Positions 27,073 through 37,617 of a stretch of DNA of 64,000 nucleotides are shown one piece after another (position 1 is the stretch's first letter; every line of letters starts with the position of its first letter). A program made the position numbers and the translations under genes. Source of the stretch: Flavobacterium sp. MDT1-60 (GTDB taxonomy: Bacteria; Bacteroidota; Bacteroidia; Flavobacteriales; Flavobacteriaceae); assembly GCF_014844035.1 (NCBI RefSeq), contig NZ_CP062159.1:124001-188000 (forward strand), given 5' to 3'. The notes under the pieces are model-generated. The model saw nothing but the letters and a program-made list of their open reading frames with translations. It had not been told where the DNA came from and ran no database searches.

Positions 27073-28569
27073 ATGAGCAAAAATTCGACTAAAGGCATTT
27101 GGAAAGTTATTTCGGCTTCCTCGATGGGAACAATGATTGAATGGTATGATTTCTATATTTTTGGCAGCTTAGCTGTTGTAATTTCTACCAAATTTTTTCC
27201 AAGTGATAATCCAACAGCTGCATTTTTATCGACATTAGCCACTTTCGCTGCCGGATTTGTAGTTCGTCCTTTTGGTGCTTTGTTTTTTGGAAGACTTGGT
27301 GATATTATTGGCCGTAAATATACTTTTATGGCTACCTTATTATTAATGGGTGGCTCTACGTTTTTAATAGGATGTATTCCGAGTTATGAAACTATAGGCT
27401 TTTTAGCCCCTTTATTAGTCCTAATTCTACGTTTACTACAAGGACTTGCTCTTGGTGGTGAATACGGAGGTGCCGCGACTTATGTTGCAGAACATGCTCC
27501 CGCTGGACAAAAAGGGTATTGGACTTCCTGGATTCAAACCACAGCTACTGTTGGTTTGTTCATTTCGTTAATGGTGATACTGGCAACTAAAAATATTCTT
27601 TCAGCTGAAGATTTTGATACCTGGGGATGGCGTGTTCCGTTTTGGGTTTCTATTGTTATGGTTGGGGTTTCTTATTTAATCCGAAAAAATATGGACGAAT
27701 CTCCTGTATTTGCCAAGGCTAAAAAAGAAGGAACAACGAGTACAAATCCGCTTAAAGAAAGTTTTGGAAACCGATATAATTTAAAATTTGTTTTATTAGC
27801 CCTTTTTGGAGCAACAATGGGACAAGGTGTTGTTTGGTATACGGGACAGTTCTATGCCATGAGTTTTATGAAAACCGTTATGAATGTAGATTCTTCACAA
27901 GTTGACGGACTTTTAGGAATTGCACTTTTAATAGGAACACCATTTTTTATTGTCTTTGGATGGCTGAGCGACAAAGTAGGTCGAAAATACATTATGATGT
28001 TCGGAATGTTACTCGCGATTTTATCTTACAGATCTATTTATAAGGAAATGTACAACACCACTAATGTGAGTTACAAAACCGAAATCGTTGAAAAAACAAC
28101 GAAAAATATTGAGACAACGAAGAATAATGACACGGTAACAACTATCTCTAAAACCTATACAGACGGAACCGCATATATAGAAAAGAAAACAGATTTTGCC
28201 AATAAAAAAGCATCTCAAAGTACTATTTCAATCAAAATAAATTCTGAAGATGAGTGGGCGTTAATTTTTTGGGTTTTTATCCAAGTGTTATTTGTAACAA
28301 TGGTTTACGGACCAATTGCTGCATTTTTAGTAGAAATGTTTCCCACAAAAATCAGATACACTTCGATGTCGCTGCCATATCATGTTGGAAATGGAATTTT
28401 TGGAGGTTTGCTTCCTGCAATTTCAACCTACTTTGTAACACATGCAAAAGCCAGTGGAAAACCCGACTTTTATCTTGACGGACTTTGGTACCCAATAATT
28501 ATTGCTTCAGTCTGCTTTGTAATAGGAATGATTTACATCGATAATAAAAACAAAACGAATCACCTTTAA
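27073..28569 (+). CDS. MHS-family (ProP-like) MFS metabolite:H+ symporter
   Basis: The 498-residue protein carries the MHS signatures MIEWYDFYIFGSLA (helix 1), RPFGALFFGRLGDIIGRKYT (loop 2-3) and LALGGEYGGAATYVAEHAP (helix 4 and loop). It imports an organic acid or compatible solute with protons; the substrate cannot be told from sequence. Between helix 8 (IMMFGMLLAIL) and helix 9 there is an unusual hydrophilic loop of about 75 residues, rich in Thr, Lys and Glu and predicted to face the periplasm. A 74-residue membrane protein follows after 12 bp and is probably a partner or co-regulated subunit. Confidence 0.9.
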   Translation: MSKNSTKGIWKVISASSMGTMIEWYDFYIFGSLAVVISTKFFPSDNPTAAFLSTLATFAAGFVVRPFGALFFGRLGDIIGRKYTFMATLLLMGGSTFLIGCIPSYETIGFLAPLLVLILRLLQGLALGGEYGGAATYVAEHAPAGQKGYWTSWIQTTATVGLFISLMVILATKNILSAEDFDTWGWRVPFWVSIVMVGVSYLIRKNMDESPVFAKAKKEGTTSTNPLKESFGNRYNLKFVLLALFGATMGQGVVWYTGQFYAMSFMKTVMNVDSSQVDGLLGIALLIGTPFFIVFGWLSDKVGRKYIMMFGMLLAILSYRSIYKEMYNTTNVSYKTEIVEKTTKNIETTKNNDTVTTISKTYTDGTAYIEKKTDFANKKASQSTISIKINSEDEWALIFWVFIQVLFVTMVYGPIAAFLVEMFPTKIRYTSMSLPYHVGNGIFGGLLPAISTYFVTHAKASGKPDFYLDGLWYPIIIASVCFVIGMIYIDNKNKTNHL

Positions 28570-28581
28570 AACCTACATAAT

Positions 28582-28806
28582 ATGAATACAGTTAAAAAAA
28601 TTTTAGGTGTTTTGTGGATTATACTATCCATTGCCGCGGCTTATTTTTGTGTCTTTGAATTTGGTTTGCCCAAATTTCTATCGGACCAGCAGGATGATTT
28701 AGTCTTTGGAATTATTATCCTATTTATTCTTACCCCATTAATCGTTTTAGGCTTGGGAACTTTTGGTTATTTTTCTGTGATTGGAGAATACGATCAGAAA
28801 AAATAA
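28582..28806 (+). CDS. Small two-helix membrane protein linked to the MHS transporter (DUF6814-like)
   Basis: The 74-residue protein has hydrophobic segments at about 9-25 and 45-66 and a short charged tail (GEYDQKK). It resembles small proteins encoded next to MFS symporters in Flavobacteria (a DUF6814-like family, by recognition only). It starts 12 bp after the transporter gene, so co-translation is expected. A role as an accessory or stabilising subunit is inference. Confidence 0.72.
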   Translation: MNTVKKILGVLWIILSIAAAYFCVFEFGLPKFLSDQQDDLVFGIIILFILTPLIVLGLGTFGYFSVIGEYDQKK

Positions 28807-28825
28807 CCAAATTAACTTAAAAACT

Positions 28826-28858
28826 GAAAGGGCTGTCAAAAAAATTGACAGCCCTTTC
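28826..28858. terminator. Convergent terminator-like stem
   Basis: A perfect 14-bp stem (28826-28839 with 28845-28858, loop of five A) separates the MHS operon from the convergent amylase gene. No long T run follows on the plus strand. Confidence 0.65.
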
Positions 28859-28914
28859 GCATTACTAAACTAACCAAACATTCATCATTAGAAATAATGA
28901 CTGTAGTTTTAATT

Positions 28915-31788
28915 TTATTTTTTAATAAATTTCATAATCTGAACTTTATTATTTTCATCAATTGCTTTCACAATATATAATCCAGTTTTTAATTCGCTTA
29001 CACCAAATTGAAAATCTGTATTTCCATTCGGAGCAAAACTTTTCACCAATTGACCAGACATTCCATAAACCTGAACTTTTGTTGTTGCAATATTTAAGGT
29101 AAAATGGTGTAAAACCGGATTTGGATATAAATTAACCGAGTTCTCTTTTTCAAATTCAGGAATCGCCAGATTGGCTGTTTTATTTCCGTAGATTCTATAT
29201 TCGCCCGGTCCTAAATTAATTGTAGCATTTACATCGGTCACATTTATAGAAGTATTATCCATTAAATTATACCAGGTTCCAGTATATTGAAAACCAGTAG
29301 GAACATTTTGAGCCGTCACATCAAAATTGGCTAAAATTAAAACATCTTTTAATTGTGTTGAAGCCAAAGTGCTGTTTGTAATTTTCACATTTACCATTAA
29401 GGTATTTGCATTTGCCATTGTAGCTGTTCCAAGAAATACTGGCTCTGTTACCTTTAGGTTAATCATTTTAGCCCAATCGTAATAAATTTTATTTCGATTT
29501 GTATCTCCTAACCAATTTTCATTCCACTGAGGCTGTGGTTTTGTATCTAATTTACAATCGCCTGAAAGAGTTGGCGAAGCATCATTTACACTTCCGTCTT
29601 TACATGTAAAAATAGAATCATCCCAGCCTAATTCACCGAAATGCCAAATCATTTTTGGACCGGGAATCAACAATGAAACTGCTCCAATCGCCGACATTCT
29701 TGACAATCCGGTATTCAATGTTTTTACATTGTAAGTTCCTGCCGAATTACCATATTGCACATTTTTATACATCAAACGTTCTTCATCATGACTTTCAGCA
29801 TAGCCCATTAAACGGTTTGTTGTAAAACCACGGCTGGAGCTCATCATTCTCGAGATATTATTGCTTGTAGCATATCCCATTGACAATTGGCTGTACTGGT
29901 CTGTCATTTTCCCCCACATCATCACTCCCTTGCTTGGCGTTTCAGTGATTCTGTAGTTTGCCCATTCCTGTTCTTCAGTATCAGATCCTAAATGTTCAAA
30001 AATAGTATAATGCGTAGGGTCTAAACTCCATGAATAATCGGCATATTTCTTTAAAACCGCAACTCTGTCCGGACGATATCCGTTTGTACAAGATTCATCT
30101 GCAGCAGTACATTCCTGGGTAAATCCTTTGGTTAAATCCCAACGAAAACCATCAATTTTATATTCTTCAATCCATTGTTTGATAACGCGATCTACATAAT
30201 ATTGCGTTCTTGCCGACTGATGATTAAAATCTTCACCTACACTATAACTGTGTTTCGCAACAGTATTAAAATACGGATTCTCTGTTGTTGGTGACCCAAA
30301 ACCATCTCCATCGGGATCATTCATCCACATTCTTACCATAGGATTTCTTCCGAAAGCATGGTTTAAAGCAACATCAAGGATAACGGCAATTCCGTTTTGA
30401 TGACATAAATCGATAAGCTCTTTCAATTTATCCGAAGTACCATAAAATTTATCCAAAGCCATGTGAAATGAAGTATTATAACCCCAACTTTCATTGCCTT
30501 CAAATTCCATTACCGGCATCAGTTCTATTGCATTTATTTTAAGTGTTTTAAAATAGCTTATTCTGTCAATTAAACTTTGGTAATTTCTTGCAGCATCAAA
30601 ATCACGGACCAAAACTTCATAAACAACCAATTTATCTTTTTCAGGTTTTGTAAAATTAGTTACTTGCCAATTGTATGGCGTTTGCCCTGTTTTCAGAACA
30701 GTAACCTCAAAATTCTGACCTGCCGGATAAGCTGGCATATTTGGATAAGAAGCCGCAGGAATCGAAGAATCATCATAAGGTGATAAAACTAAAGTCGAGT
30801 AAGGATCGGCCGTTTTAACCATTGAAGGTGAATTTGCCAATGGAGTTGCATCAACTACCCAATATTGATAGGTATTATTTACGCCAGAAACCAATCCGTT
30901 TAATTCTAGCCAAAATTTACCAGAAACAGGATCTTTTTTCATTGCGTGCGTTGGTGTAGGCTGCCAGCTATTGAAACTTCCGGCAACATAGACAAAATCT
31001 TTTAAGGGCGCATCTAAAACTAAAGTCGCTTTTGTTGCGTCTGTTGCATTATAATTTATTCCGTCAACTAAACCTGCAGGCATAGCTTCAGAAACTGTAT
31101 TTGGATTTACTATTACAGAAAACTTTTTTGAGATTGTTACAGTTCCCTGCACCACTACTAATTCATAATTTTGATTAGCAGTAACATTGGTTGCTGTATA
31201 CGAATAACCCGATGTACTGGCATTCGCATCAATCGTAGTTCCGTTAGCTTTTAATGTATAACTGGCTACACCGTTTGTATTTGTAGCTGCAATATTAAAA
31301 TTAGATCCGGAGCCAATAATTGTAGCGCTATTTTCAGTTGGCGAAGTCAGTGTTACCTGAAAAGAGCCCACTTCGACTAAAATATCCTGAGACTTCTTAT
31401 CTCCGGTTCCATTTTTTGCTTTTATTAAAAAACCAATTTTACCAATTCCTGTAGTATTATAATACACTGTTGGCGTTATTGTTTTCGTGTAAGTATCAGA
31501 ACCTGCATTATATGTAAATTTACTAGCTTCGCTTGAAGCCTCCCAACTTCCATTATTTGGAGTTCCCTTTTGAGTTGTATCATTTGTGTCAAAAGCCCAA
31601 GCCCATAGATACAGAGAATTATCAGTAACTCCCCAAGAACTTTCATCCAGATTATTTCCATTAATAGTAATGGTAATTGGAGTCGTTTCTTCAAAAGTTG
31701 ACGGACTTACTGACCAGGTAACTTGTTTCAGCTGCGCAAACGAAAATACTGAAAACAAAAAGAAAAATAATAGTATAATTTTTTTCAT
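28915..31788 (-). CDS. Secreted GH13 alpha-amylase with T9SS sorting domain
   Basis: The 957-residue enzyme hydrolyses alpha-1,4-glucans outside the cell. It has a signal peptide (FSFAQ at about 15-19), an N-terminal E-set/starch-binding region, and a CBM48-like domain near 255-320 (YVAGSFNSWQP). The GH13 barrel at about 380-800 has DVALNHAFG (region I), GFRWDLTKGF with the nucleophile Asp (region II), IFEHLGSD with the acid Glu (region III) and ESHDEERL (region IV). The last ~70 residues begin NLYPNPV and end LKTGLYIVKAIDENN, a type A T9SS sorting domain, so it is secreted and probably surface attached. It is last in the susCDE transcript, behind a terminator at 31805-31828. Confidence 0.94.
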   Translation of the reverse strand: MKKIILLFFFLFSVFSFAQLKQVTWSVSPSTFEETTPITITINGNNLDESSWGVTDNSLYLWAWAFDTNDTTQKGTPNNGSWEASSEASKFTYNAGSDTYTKTITPTVYYNTTGIGKIGFLIKAKNGTGDKKSQDILVEVGSFQVTLTSPTENSATIIGSGSNFNIAATNTNGVASYTLKANGTTIDANASTSGYSYTATNVTANQNYELVVVQGTVTISKKFSVIVNPNTVSEAMPAGLVDGINYNATDATKATLVLDAPLKDFVYVAGSFNSWQPTPTHAMKKDPVSGKFWLELNGLVSGVNNTYQYWVVDATPLANSPSMVKTADPYSTLVLSPYDDSSIPAASYPNMPAYPAGQNFEVTVLKTGQTPYNWQVTNFTKPEKDKLVVYEVLVRDFDAARNYQSLIDRISYFKTLKINAIELMPVMEFEGNESWGYNTSFHMALDKFYGTSDKLKELIDLCHQNGIAVILDVALNHAFGRNPMVRMWMNDPDGDGFGSPTTENPYFNTVAKHSYSVGEDFNHQSARTQYYVDRVIKQWIEEYKIDGFRWDLTKGFTQECTAADESCTNGYRPDRVAVLKKYADYSWSLDPTHYTIFEHLGSDTEEQEWANYRITETPSKGVMMWGKMTDQYSQLSMGYATSNNISRMMSSSRGFTTNRLMGYAESHDEERLMYKNVQYGNSAGTYNVKTLNTGLSRMSAIGAVSLLIPGPKMIWHFGELGWDDSIFTCKDGSVNDASPTLSGDCKLDTKPQPQWNENWLGDTNRNKIYYDWAKMINLKVTEPVFLGTATMANANTLMVNVKITNSTLASTQLKDVLILANFDVTAQNVPTGFQYTGTWYNLMDNTSINVTDVNATINLGPGEYRIYGNKTANLAIPEFEKENSVNLYPNPVLHHFTLNIATTKVQVYGMSGQLVKSFAPNGNTDFQFGVSELKTGLYIVKAIDENNKVQIMKFIKK

Positions 31789-31804
31789 AATTAATCTTTT
31801 TATT

Positions 31805-31828
31805 AAAAAAGGCTATCCGTAGATAGCC
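31805..31828 (-). terminator. Terminator or attenuator between susE-like and amylase genes
   Basis: The stem GGCTATC (31811-31817) with GATAGCC (31822-31828) is followed on the minus strand by six T (31805-31810). As the amylase start is only 17 bp further on, it probably allows partial read-through and lowers amylase relative to susCDE. Confidence 0.65.
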
Positions 31829-31846
31829 TCTTTTTAATTTAACTCA

Positions 31847-32941
31847 TTACTGTTTTACCATAGTGTAAGTATAATTTCTTGGATTACTTAAATCCAGAGT
31901 AATTAAGAAGGTTCCAGCAGTGGTCCCAATATTAGTTCCACCATCTTCTAATTTACCGTCAGCTCCAGTATCTCCAAAATTGAAATCCCAGCTATTATTT
32001 GCTCTAAATTTCAAACCATTATCAGGAGCGGATTGAGCCGTTAAAACAACTGTAATTGTCCATTTTTTAGTAGCTGGATTGTATGCCATAGGAGTATCAG
32101 CATCCCATCCTCCAGGAGTAGCATTACCAACAATACCCCATGAAAGTTTAGTTGCAGAATATGTTAATTTTGCAGGATCAGTGTCTGCTTTAATTTTATA
32201 GTAACCCGGAGCAGCAATTGATAAGTTTCCTCCCGTTGTACTAATGGTACCAGCTGTTGCACCTACTCCATAATTTGTCCCGTCCCAATTTGCCTGAGTA
32301 GACAATTTAAATCCTTTTCCATCTTGAGTACCATCTTGTGCAGTTGCAAAATATACATAACCTTCAAAAGCAGTTTTTCCGTAACCTTCAGCTAACAATG
32401 TTGGAGCAGAAGAATGTGCCCAGTCTGCACCATAACCACTTGCATTTTGATATCCACCTGGGAGCCATAATTTTGGAGTTTCAGTAGTATAAGGAGTTAT
32501 AACAATACCAGCAACGTTAGAATACATAACGTTTGTCGCTACGGTTGATTTAACACGTACTTCAAAATCTGCGGCTACAAATGGAGCTGCTTTTAAAGCT
32601 AATGCAGCACCATTTAATTTTGCTACAGAAACTGAAACCTGATTTGCAGATTTTACCGTTCCTAATTCCTGAGGTGTTTTAAAAGAATTCCCTTTTGAAT
32701 CAACCTCAACCGTATAAGTTACTTCAACATCCCCACCATAATTAGCAGATTTCCATGTGAAACGCTCGATTTGTGAATCAGCGTTAGCTGGAGATAATAC
32801 ATAAGCCGAACCAGCTAAAGGAGCTGTTAAAACAGGAGAATCAATTCCTTCGATAACAGGTCTATCTTGTACGTCTTCAACGCTGCATGATATTGCAACT
32901 AATGCTAATAAAGCAATTAATGATTTAGTTATATTTTTCAT
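31847..32941 (-). CDS. susE: SusE/SusF-like outer-membrane starch-binding lipoprotein
   Basis: The 364-residue lipoprotein has a leader ending AISCSVED with lipobox Cys19. An N-terminal Ig-like SusE domain (SPVLTAPLAGSAYVLSP, then FTWKSANYGGDVEVTYTVEVD) is followed by two similar beta-sandwich modules. Each is rich in Trp and Asn, with matching blocks GYYKIKADTDPAKLTYS and TKKWTITV...FRANNSWDFNFGD. Such modules bind amylose helices on the cell surface but have no catalytic activity. It lies 21 bp after susD. The symbol is by position and architecture; SusF-type naming would also fit. Confidence 0.85.
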   Translation of the reverse strand: MKNITKSLIALLALVAISCSVEDVQDRPVIEGIDSPVLTAPLAGSAYVLSPANADSQIERFTWKSANYGGDVEVTYTVEVDSKGNSFKTPQELGTVKSANQVSVSVAKLNGAALALKAAPFVAADFEVRVKSTVATNVMYSNVAGIVITPYTTETPKLWLPGGYQNASGYGADWAHSSAPTLLAEGYGKTAFEGYVYFATAQDGTQDGKGFKLSTQANWDGTNYGVGATAGTISTTGGNLSIAAPGYYKIKADTDPAKLTYSATKLSWGIVGNATPGGWDADTPMAYNPATKKWTITVVLTAQSAPDNGLKFRANNSWDFNFGDTGADGKLEDGGTNIGTTAGTFLITLDLSNPRNYTYTMVKQ

Positions 32942-32962
32942 TTTGGTATATTTTTAGTTAAT

Positions 32963-34558
32963 TTAGTATCCAGGATTTTGTTTTAATTTTTGATTTGAAG
33001 CTAATACCCCTGCCGGGATTGGGAATAAATCCCTGTAAGATTGAGTCGAAGTACCTGAGGCAACATTCCCTTTCCAAGGCCATAAATAAGCACCTCCGGT
33101 AAATTTTCCGAAACGAACCAAATCAGTTCTACGGTGTCCTTCCCAATGAAGTTCTCTTCCTCTTTCATCTAAAATGAAATTTAAGTTAAGATCCGTTTGA
33201 GTTATGATATTACCTTTTGCTCTGGTTCTTAAAGCATTTACATAAGTAGTTGCAGTTCCTAAACTACCTCCTGCTCCTCTAACTGCACATTCTGCATACA
33301 TTAAGTAAGCATCAGCTAATCTGAAAATTGGAAAATCAGTATCTGCAAAATTTCCGGCTTTATCTGATCCCTGAACACCATTAACATCAACATTTTTAAA
33401 CTTCTGAATAGCATATCCGTCTGTAAATGAACCAAGATCTGCAATTTCTTTAGATTGACCAGCTGTGTAAAATTGTCCACGAGTATCTACTGTATTAGCA
33501 TCAAATTTATTTACAAAAGCTGATGTTGTTCTAATACCTCCCCAGCCACCGTTGATACCAAACTGAGCTATAGGCATACTTCCTCCCACTGGTGCATGAA
33601 CTAAAAATGTTGTTCCTCCATAAGTTTGAGTTTTAATTCCGTCAAAAGCAACAGCAAAAATAAATTCATTTTGCGCTCCATTTTTATCATTATCAGCTAA
33701 AAACAACTGGTTGTAGTTATTATGAATAGAATAACCAGAACTAATAACTTTTTGAATTAATGGAAGTGCTCCTACATAATTATCTGTACCAATATAAACT
33801 TTAGCATTCATATACAATTTAGCATGCAGCATCCATGCAGCCGCCTGATCAGCACGATATAATTCATTTGTTTTTGGTGCTTTTAATAATTGTTCAACAG
33901 CTGTAAGCTCTTCATCAATAAACTTATACAATTCAGCTCTTGTAGCATACTCAGGATAATAGAATGTAGTTGGTGAATCTTCAGTTACTAAAGATCCGGC
34001 TCCAAAAGTATCTACTAAATGCCAGTATGTTAATGCTCTTAAAAAACGAGCTTCTGCACGATACACTTTAATATCTGCTAATACTGCAGCATCTGTTACT
34101 CCTCTTCCTGCTAATTTTTCATCTGTCGTTTGTCTTAAAAACTCATTACAGTTCACGATTTGAAAAGAAAAACGTGCAAATGTAGCGGCAATAAAAGTAT
34201 CTGATGATGACCATGTTTGCGAATGAAAATCTTTAATCGTACCATCATTCCAGGCAATAACAGCTTCATCAGTTGTTAATTCCTGCATCATCCAGAAACC
34301 TCTGATATATTGGCTTGTTCCTTCGTCAATTCCTGAAATATCAGGACTTCCTGCTGGGCCTTGTTGTCCTGTAGTTGCAAAACCAGCATATAATTTAGCT
34401 AAGTTTCCTTTGTAAGCGGCAGGATCTGCAAAAAGTTCGTCACTGCTTACAGAATCTCCCGTATCTGGTGATTGGTTTAAATCATCTGTACATGATGAAA
34501 ACAACATCGTCATCATAAACAAAGAAATACCCATTATTTTTATTTGTATCTTTTTCAT
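32963..34558 (-). CDS. susD: SusD-family starch-binding outer-membrane lipoprotein
   Basis: The 531-residue lipoprotein (leader ending MLFSSCTDDLNQSP, Cys23) is the lid of the SusCD importer. The N-terminal SusD-like domain contains TPR helices around ARFSFQIVNCNEFLRQT and YRAEARFLRALTYWHLVDTFG. The C-terminal SusD/RagB domain has FPIFRLADAYLMYAECAVRG, LRTRAKGN and LDERGRELHWEGHRRTDLVRFGKF, all strong family signatures. It follows susC by 17 bp. With SusC it binds maltooligosaccharides at the cell surface and closes over the barrel for TonB-dependent import. Confidence 0.96.
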   Translation of the reverse strand: MKKIQIKIMGISLFMMTMLFSSCTDDLNQSPDTGDSVSSDELFADPAAYKGNLAKLYAGFATTGQQGPAGSPDISGIDEGTSQYIRGFWMMQELTTDEAVIAWNDGTIKDFHSQTWSSSDTFIAATFARFSFQIVNCNEFLRQTTDEKLAGRGVTDAAVLADIKVYRAEARFLRALTYWHLVDTFGAGSLVTEDSPTTFYYPEYATRAELYKFIDEELTAVEQLLKAPKTNELYRADQAAAWMLHAKLYMNAKVYIGTDNYVGALPLIQKVISSGYSIHNNYNQLFLADNDKNGAQNEFIFAVAFDGIKTQTYGGTTFLVHAPVGGSMPIAQFGINGGWGGIRTTSAFVNKFDANTVDTRGQFYTAGQSKEIADLGSFTDGYAIQKFKNVDVNGVQGSDKAGNFADTDFPIFRLADAYLMYAECAVRGAGGSLGTATTYVNALRTRAKGNIITQTDLNLNFILDERGRELHWEGHRRTDLVRFGKFTGGAYLWPWKGNVASGTSTQSYRDLFPIPAGVLASNQKLKQNPGY

Positions 34559-34575
34559 TTTTCTTGTTATTTGAA

Positions 34576-37516
34576 TTAGAAGTTAGCGTTTAATCCTAAC
34601 GTAAAAGTAATTGGACGAGGATAAATGTTGTTATCTACACCTCCTGAAATTTCAGGATTCAATCCGTCATATTTTGTAATTGTCAAAACATTTTGAGCCG
34701 ATGCTGTTAATTTCAGCATTGAAACACCTTTTATTTTTTGAGTAAAAGTATATCCAATTGCAACGTTATCAAGTCTCACGAAAGAAGCATCTTGTACGTA
34801 GTAATCAGAGTGTAATTGAAAGTCGCTTGATTTTTTAAATCCCGTTTCCAAAAGATTTTCAACACCATTTGATAAATCGCTTTGTCTAGTTAGAATATTG
34901 TTATAAGTACCAGAACCAGAATCAACATTATTGTACATATAGTTACCCCATGAACCTCTCCAGTTCATAGACATATCCCAGCTTTTGTAAGTTAAGCTAG
35001 TATAGAATCCGTAAAAAATATCAGCTGCAGGTTTGTGAAAACGGTATCTGTCATCAGCATTTACAATTCCGTCTTTATTGCGATCCACAAAAACACCATC
35101 TAAAGGTTTTCCGTCTGCACCATACGCTTGTTCGTATACATAAAATGAGCTTGGCGCATAACCAACCTGATGATTTTGAATTTTATTTCCTGTTCCTCCA
35201 GAAATATCACCTACATCAATACCCGGAGTATTATCTTGAGTAGTAGTTAATTTTGTGATTTTTGAATCCTGGAAAGTAATATTCCCTCCAATTCTCCACT
35301 CTAAATTATTATTTTGTACCGGAACTACTTCAGCAGACAATTCAATTCCTTTATTTTTAATACTACCAACATTATAGTTATCATAATTAGAAAATCCGAA
35401 AAATGCGGGGTTTTGAGTATATAATAATAAATCATCAGTTGTTCTTTGATAAACATCTGCACTACCTGTAATTCTATTATTGAAAAGTCCAAAATCTAAT
35501 CCAACATTTACTGTTGTAGTTTCTTCCCATTTCAGGTTGCTATTGTATGGCTGTGGTCTGTAGGTTGTATAAAATGTATTTCCTATTTGATATTGAGCCG
35601 CACTATTTGATGCTAAATATAATGGCAAAGAAGGATAACTTACTCCAATATTTTGCTGTCCAGTTATACCCCAGCCTCCTCTTAATTTTAATGAAGTAAT
35701 ATCGCTAACATCTTTTAAGAAACTTTCTTCATTCAATTTCCAAGCTACAGAAGCTGCCGGGAAATTTGACCATCGATTTGCTTCTGCAAATCTTGAAGTT
35801 CCATCACGTCTTAGGGAAAGAGTTACTAAATATTTATCAGCAACACTAATATTAGCTCTTCCAAAGAAAGACTGTAAATTAATATGTGTTGGAGTAAATA
35901 ATTCTACTGTATTCAAATTATTCTCAAAATTGTAGTTTGATTTATTTTTCTCTTCTCTAAAATCTTGATAAGTATAACCTGCTGTAACATCTAACTGCGT
36001 ATCAATTGCCTCAATTCTTTTGTTATAGTTAAGATACAGATCCATTACTTTATTATTTCTCTTTTCTGTATTCTCATAAGTATTATTATATCCAGATCCC
36101 TTAAGACCATTTAAATAATCTGAGTTAGTACCACCATAACCTCTACCATTCATTTGATCATAACCAAAATTTGCAACAGCTTTTAATTCCGGCAAAAAGT
36201 GTAATTTATAATCTAATTGAATATTTCCGATACTTCTATAAAAAGTACCTAGGTTATTTTGCTGATTAATCATAGCTACTGGATTTTTTACAGCTAGCTG
36301 ATTAAATTCTGTTGGACTTGTCAACCATTGAAAATAAGTACCATCAGCATTTTTTACAGCTTGAGTAGGATCATAAGCAATAGCAGACCCAACTGCACCA
36401 GTATTACTGTAATTACTATTTATTACAGATGTATTATTATTTACCTGAACTTTTAAATGCTTATCAAAAAAGTCACCTGTAAGCGAAACTCCTAATGTAG
36501 TTCTCTCAAAATTATCTCTTAACAAAACACCGTTTAAATTCGTATATCCAACAGATGCGCGATAAGCAATATTGTCTTGACCACCGCTAGCAGATATGTT
36601 TTGATCCGTACCCATGGCAGTTCTGTAAATTTCGTCCTGCCAGTTTGTATTTGCAGAACCTAATAAAGCTTGTTGCGCAGCAGTTCCGTTTGCAGTTACA
36701 AAATCTCTAAATTGGCCGCTTGACAAAGCATCAACCTTTTCGGTAACTTCTGAAACCTGGAAGTTTCCGTTATAGCTAATTTTAATGTCTCCGGCTTTAC
36801 CTTTTTTAGTAGTTATAATAATTACTCCATTAGAAGCTCTTGAACCATAAATAGCCGTAGCTGAAGCATCTTTTAAAACAGAAATAGATTCAATATCATT
36901 TTGGTTAATAGTAGACAAGGGATTTCTACCTCCTTCAACTCCTCCAGCTGCAACCGGAACACCATCAATTACATACAATGGATCGTTGCTGGCACTAAGA
37001 GAAGAACCACTTCTAATTCTTACCACTGGATCAGCTCCTGGAGAACCACCTCCGTTTATGATCTGTAAACCAGCTACTCTACCTTGAATCATTTGATCTG
37101 CAGACGTTACAGGTCCTTTATTAAAATCTTTAGTTGTTAATACTGTCACTGCACCTGTTGCGTCTTTTTTCTTAACAGTACCGTAACCTACTTGTACCAC
37201 AACTTCTTTAAGTTGGTTCGTATCTTCTTCTAAAGAAACATTTAGTGTTTTTTTGCCCATTGAAATCAATGGTTTGCGTTTTGTATCCAATAAAAGAAAC
37301 AACAATTTTGTTTCCGCTTTTAACATTTGATAGTTGGTAATTACCATCAAATCCTGTTGATGCACCGCTTGGAGCACCTTGTACATTTACATTTACTCCC
37401 GGTATTGGCTGTCCCGTTGCTTTATCGACAACGGTCCCGCTTAAAGTGTTTTGAGCTAACACAGAAAACGGCAACAATAGGAATAAAAATAACAACTTTT
37501 TGTAAATTGTTTTCAT
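34576..37516 (-). pseudogene. susC: SusC-type TonB-dependent maltooligosaccharide importer, +1 frameshift at an A7 run
   Basis: SusC forms the 22-strand outer-membrane barrel that imports oligosaccharides captured by SusD. The start (37516) encodes a signal peptide ending VLAQ, then a carboxypeptidase-like domain (LSGTVVDKATGQPIPGVNV). After FNGQ the frame runs into KNTKCFFRRR and stops. In another frame the protein resumes as KTLNVSLEEDTNQLKEVVV, the plug (GRVAGLQIINGGG, YVIDGVPVAAGG) and the barrel, ending LGLNANF. On the coding strand there are seven A (T7 at 37248-37254); six would give FNGQKTLNV and a normal product of about 979 residues. This may be a sequencing error, a phase-variable tract or a site of polymerase slippage. 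Confidence 0.9.
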
Positions 37517-37581
37517 ACTTTTTGTTTAAATTAGTTTGAGTTTGTGATTGTTAGTTAAGTTTTTAATTTTACTTCGAATTT

Positions 37582-37610
37582 CAAAATTAGGAATTTATTA
37601 ACATGCTCAA
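37582..37610 (-). promoter_or_regulatory. Promoter of the sus operon
   Basis: On the minus strand TTG (37610-37608), an 18-bp spacer and TAATTTTG (37589-37582) match the Bacteroidota consensus. It lies about 66 bp upstream of the susC ATG. Confidence 0.65.
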
Positions 37611-37617
37611 CCGCAGA

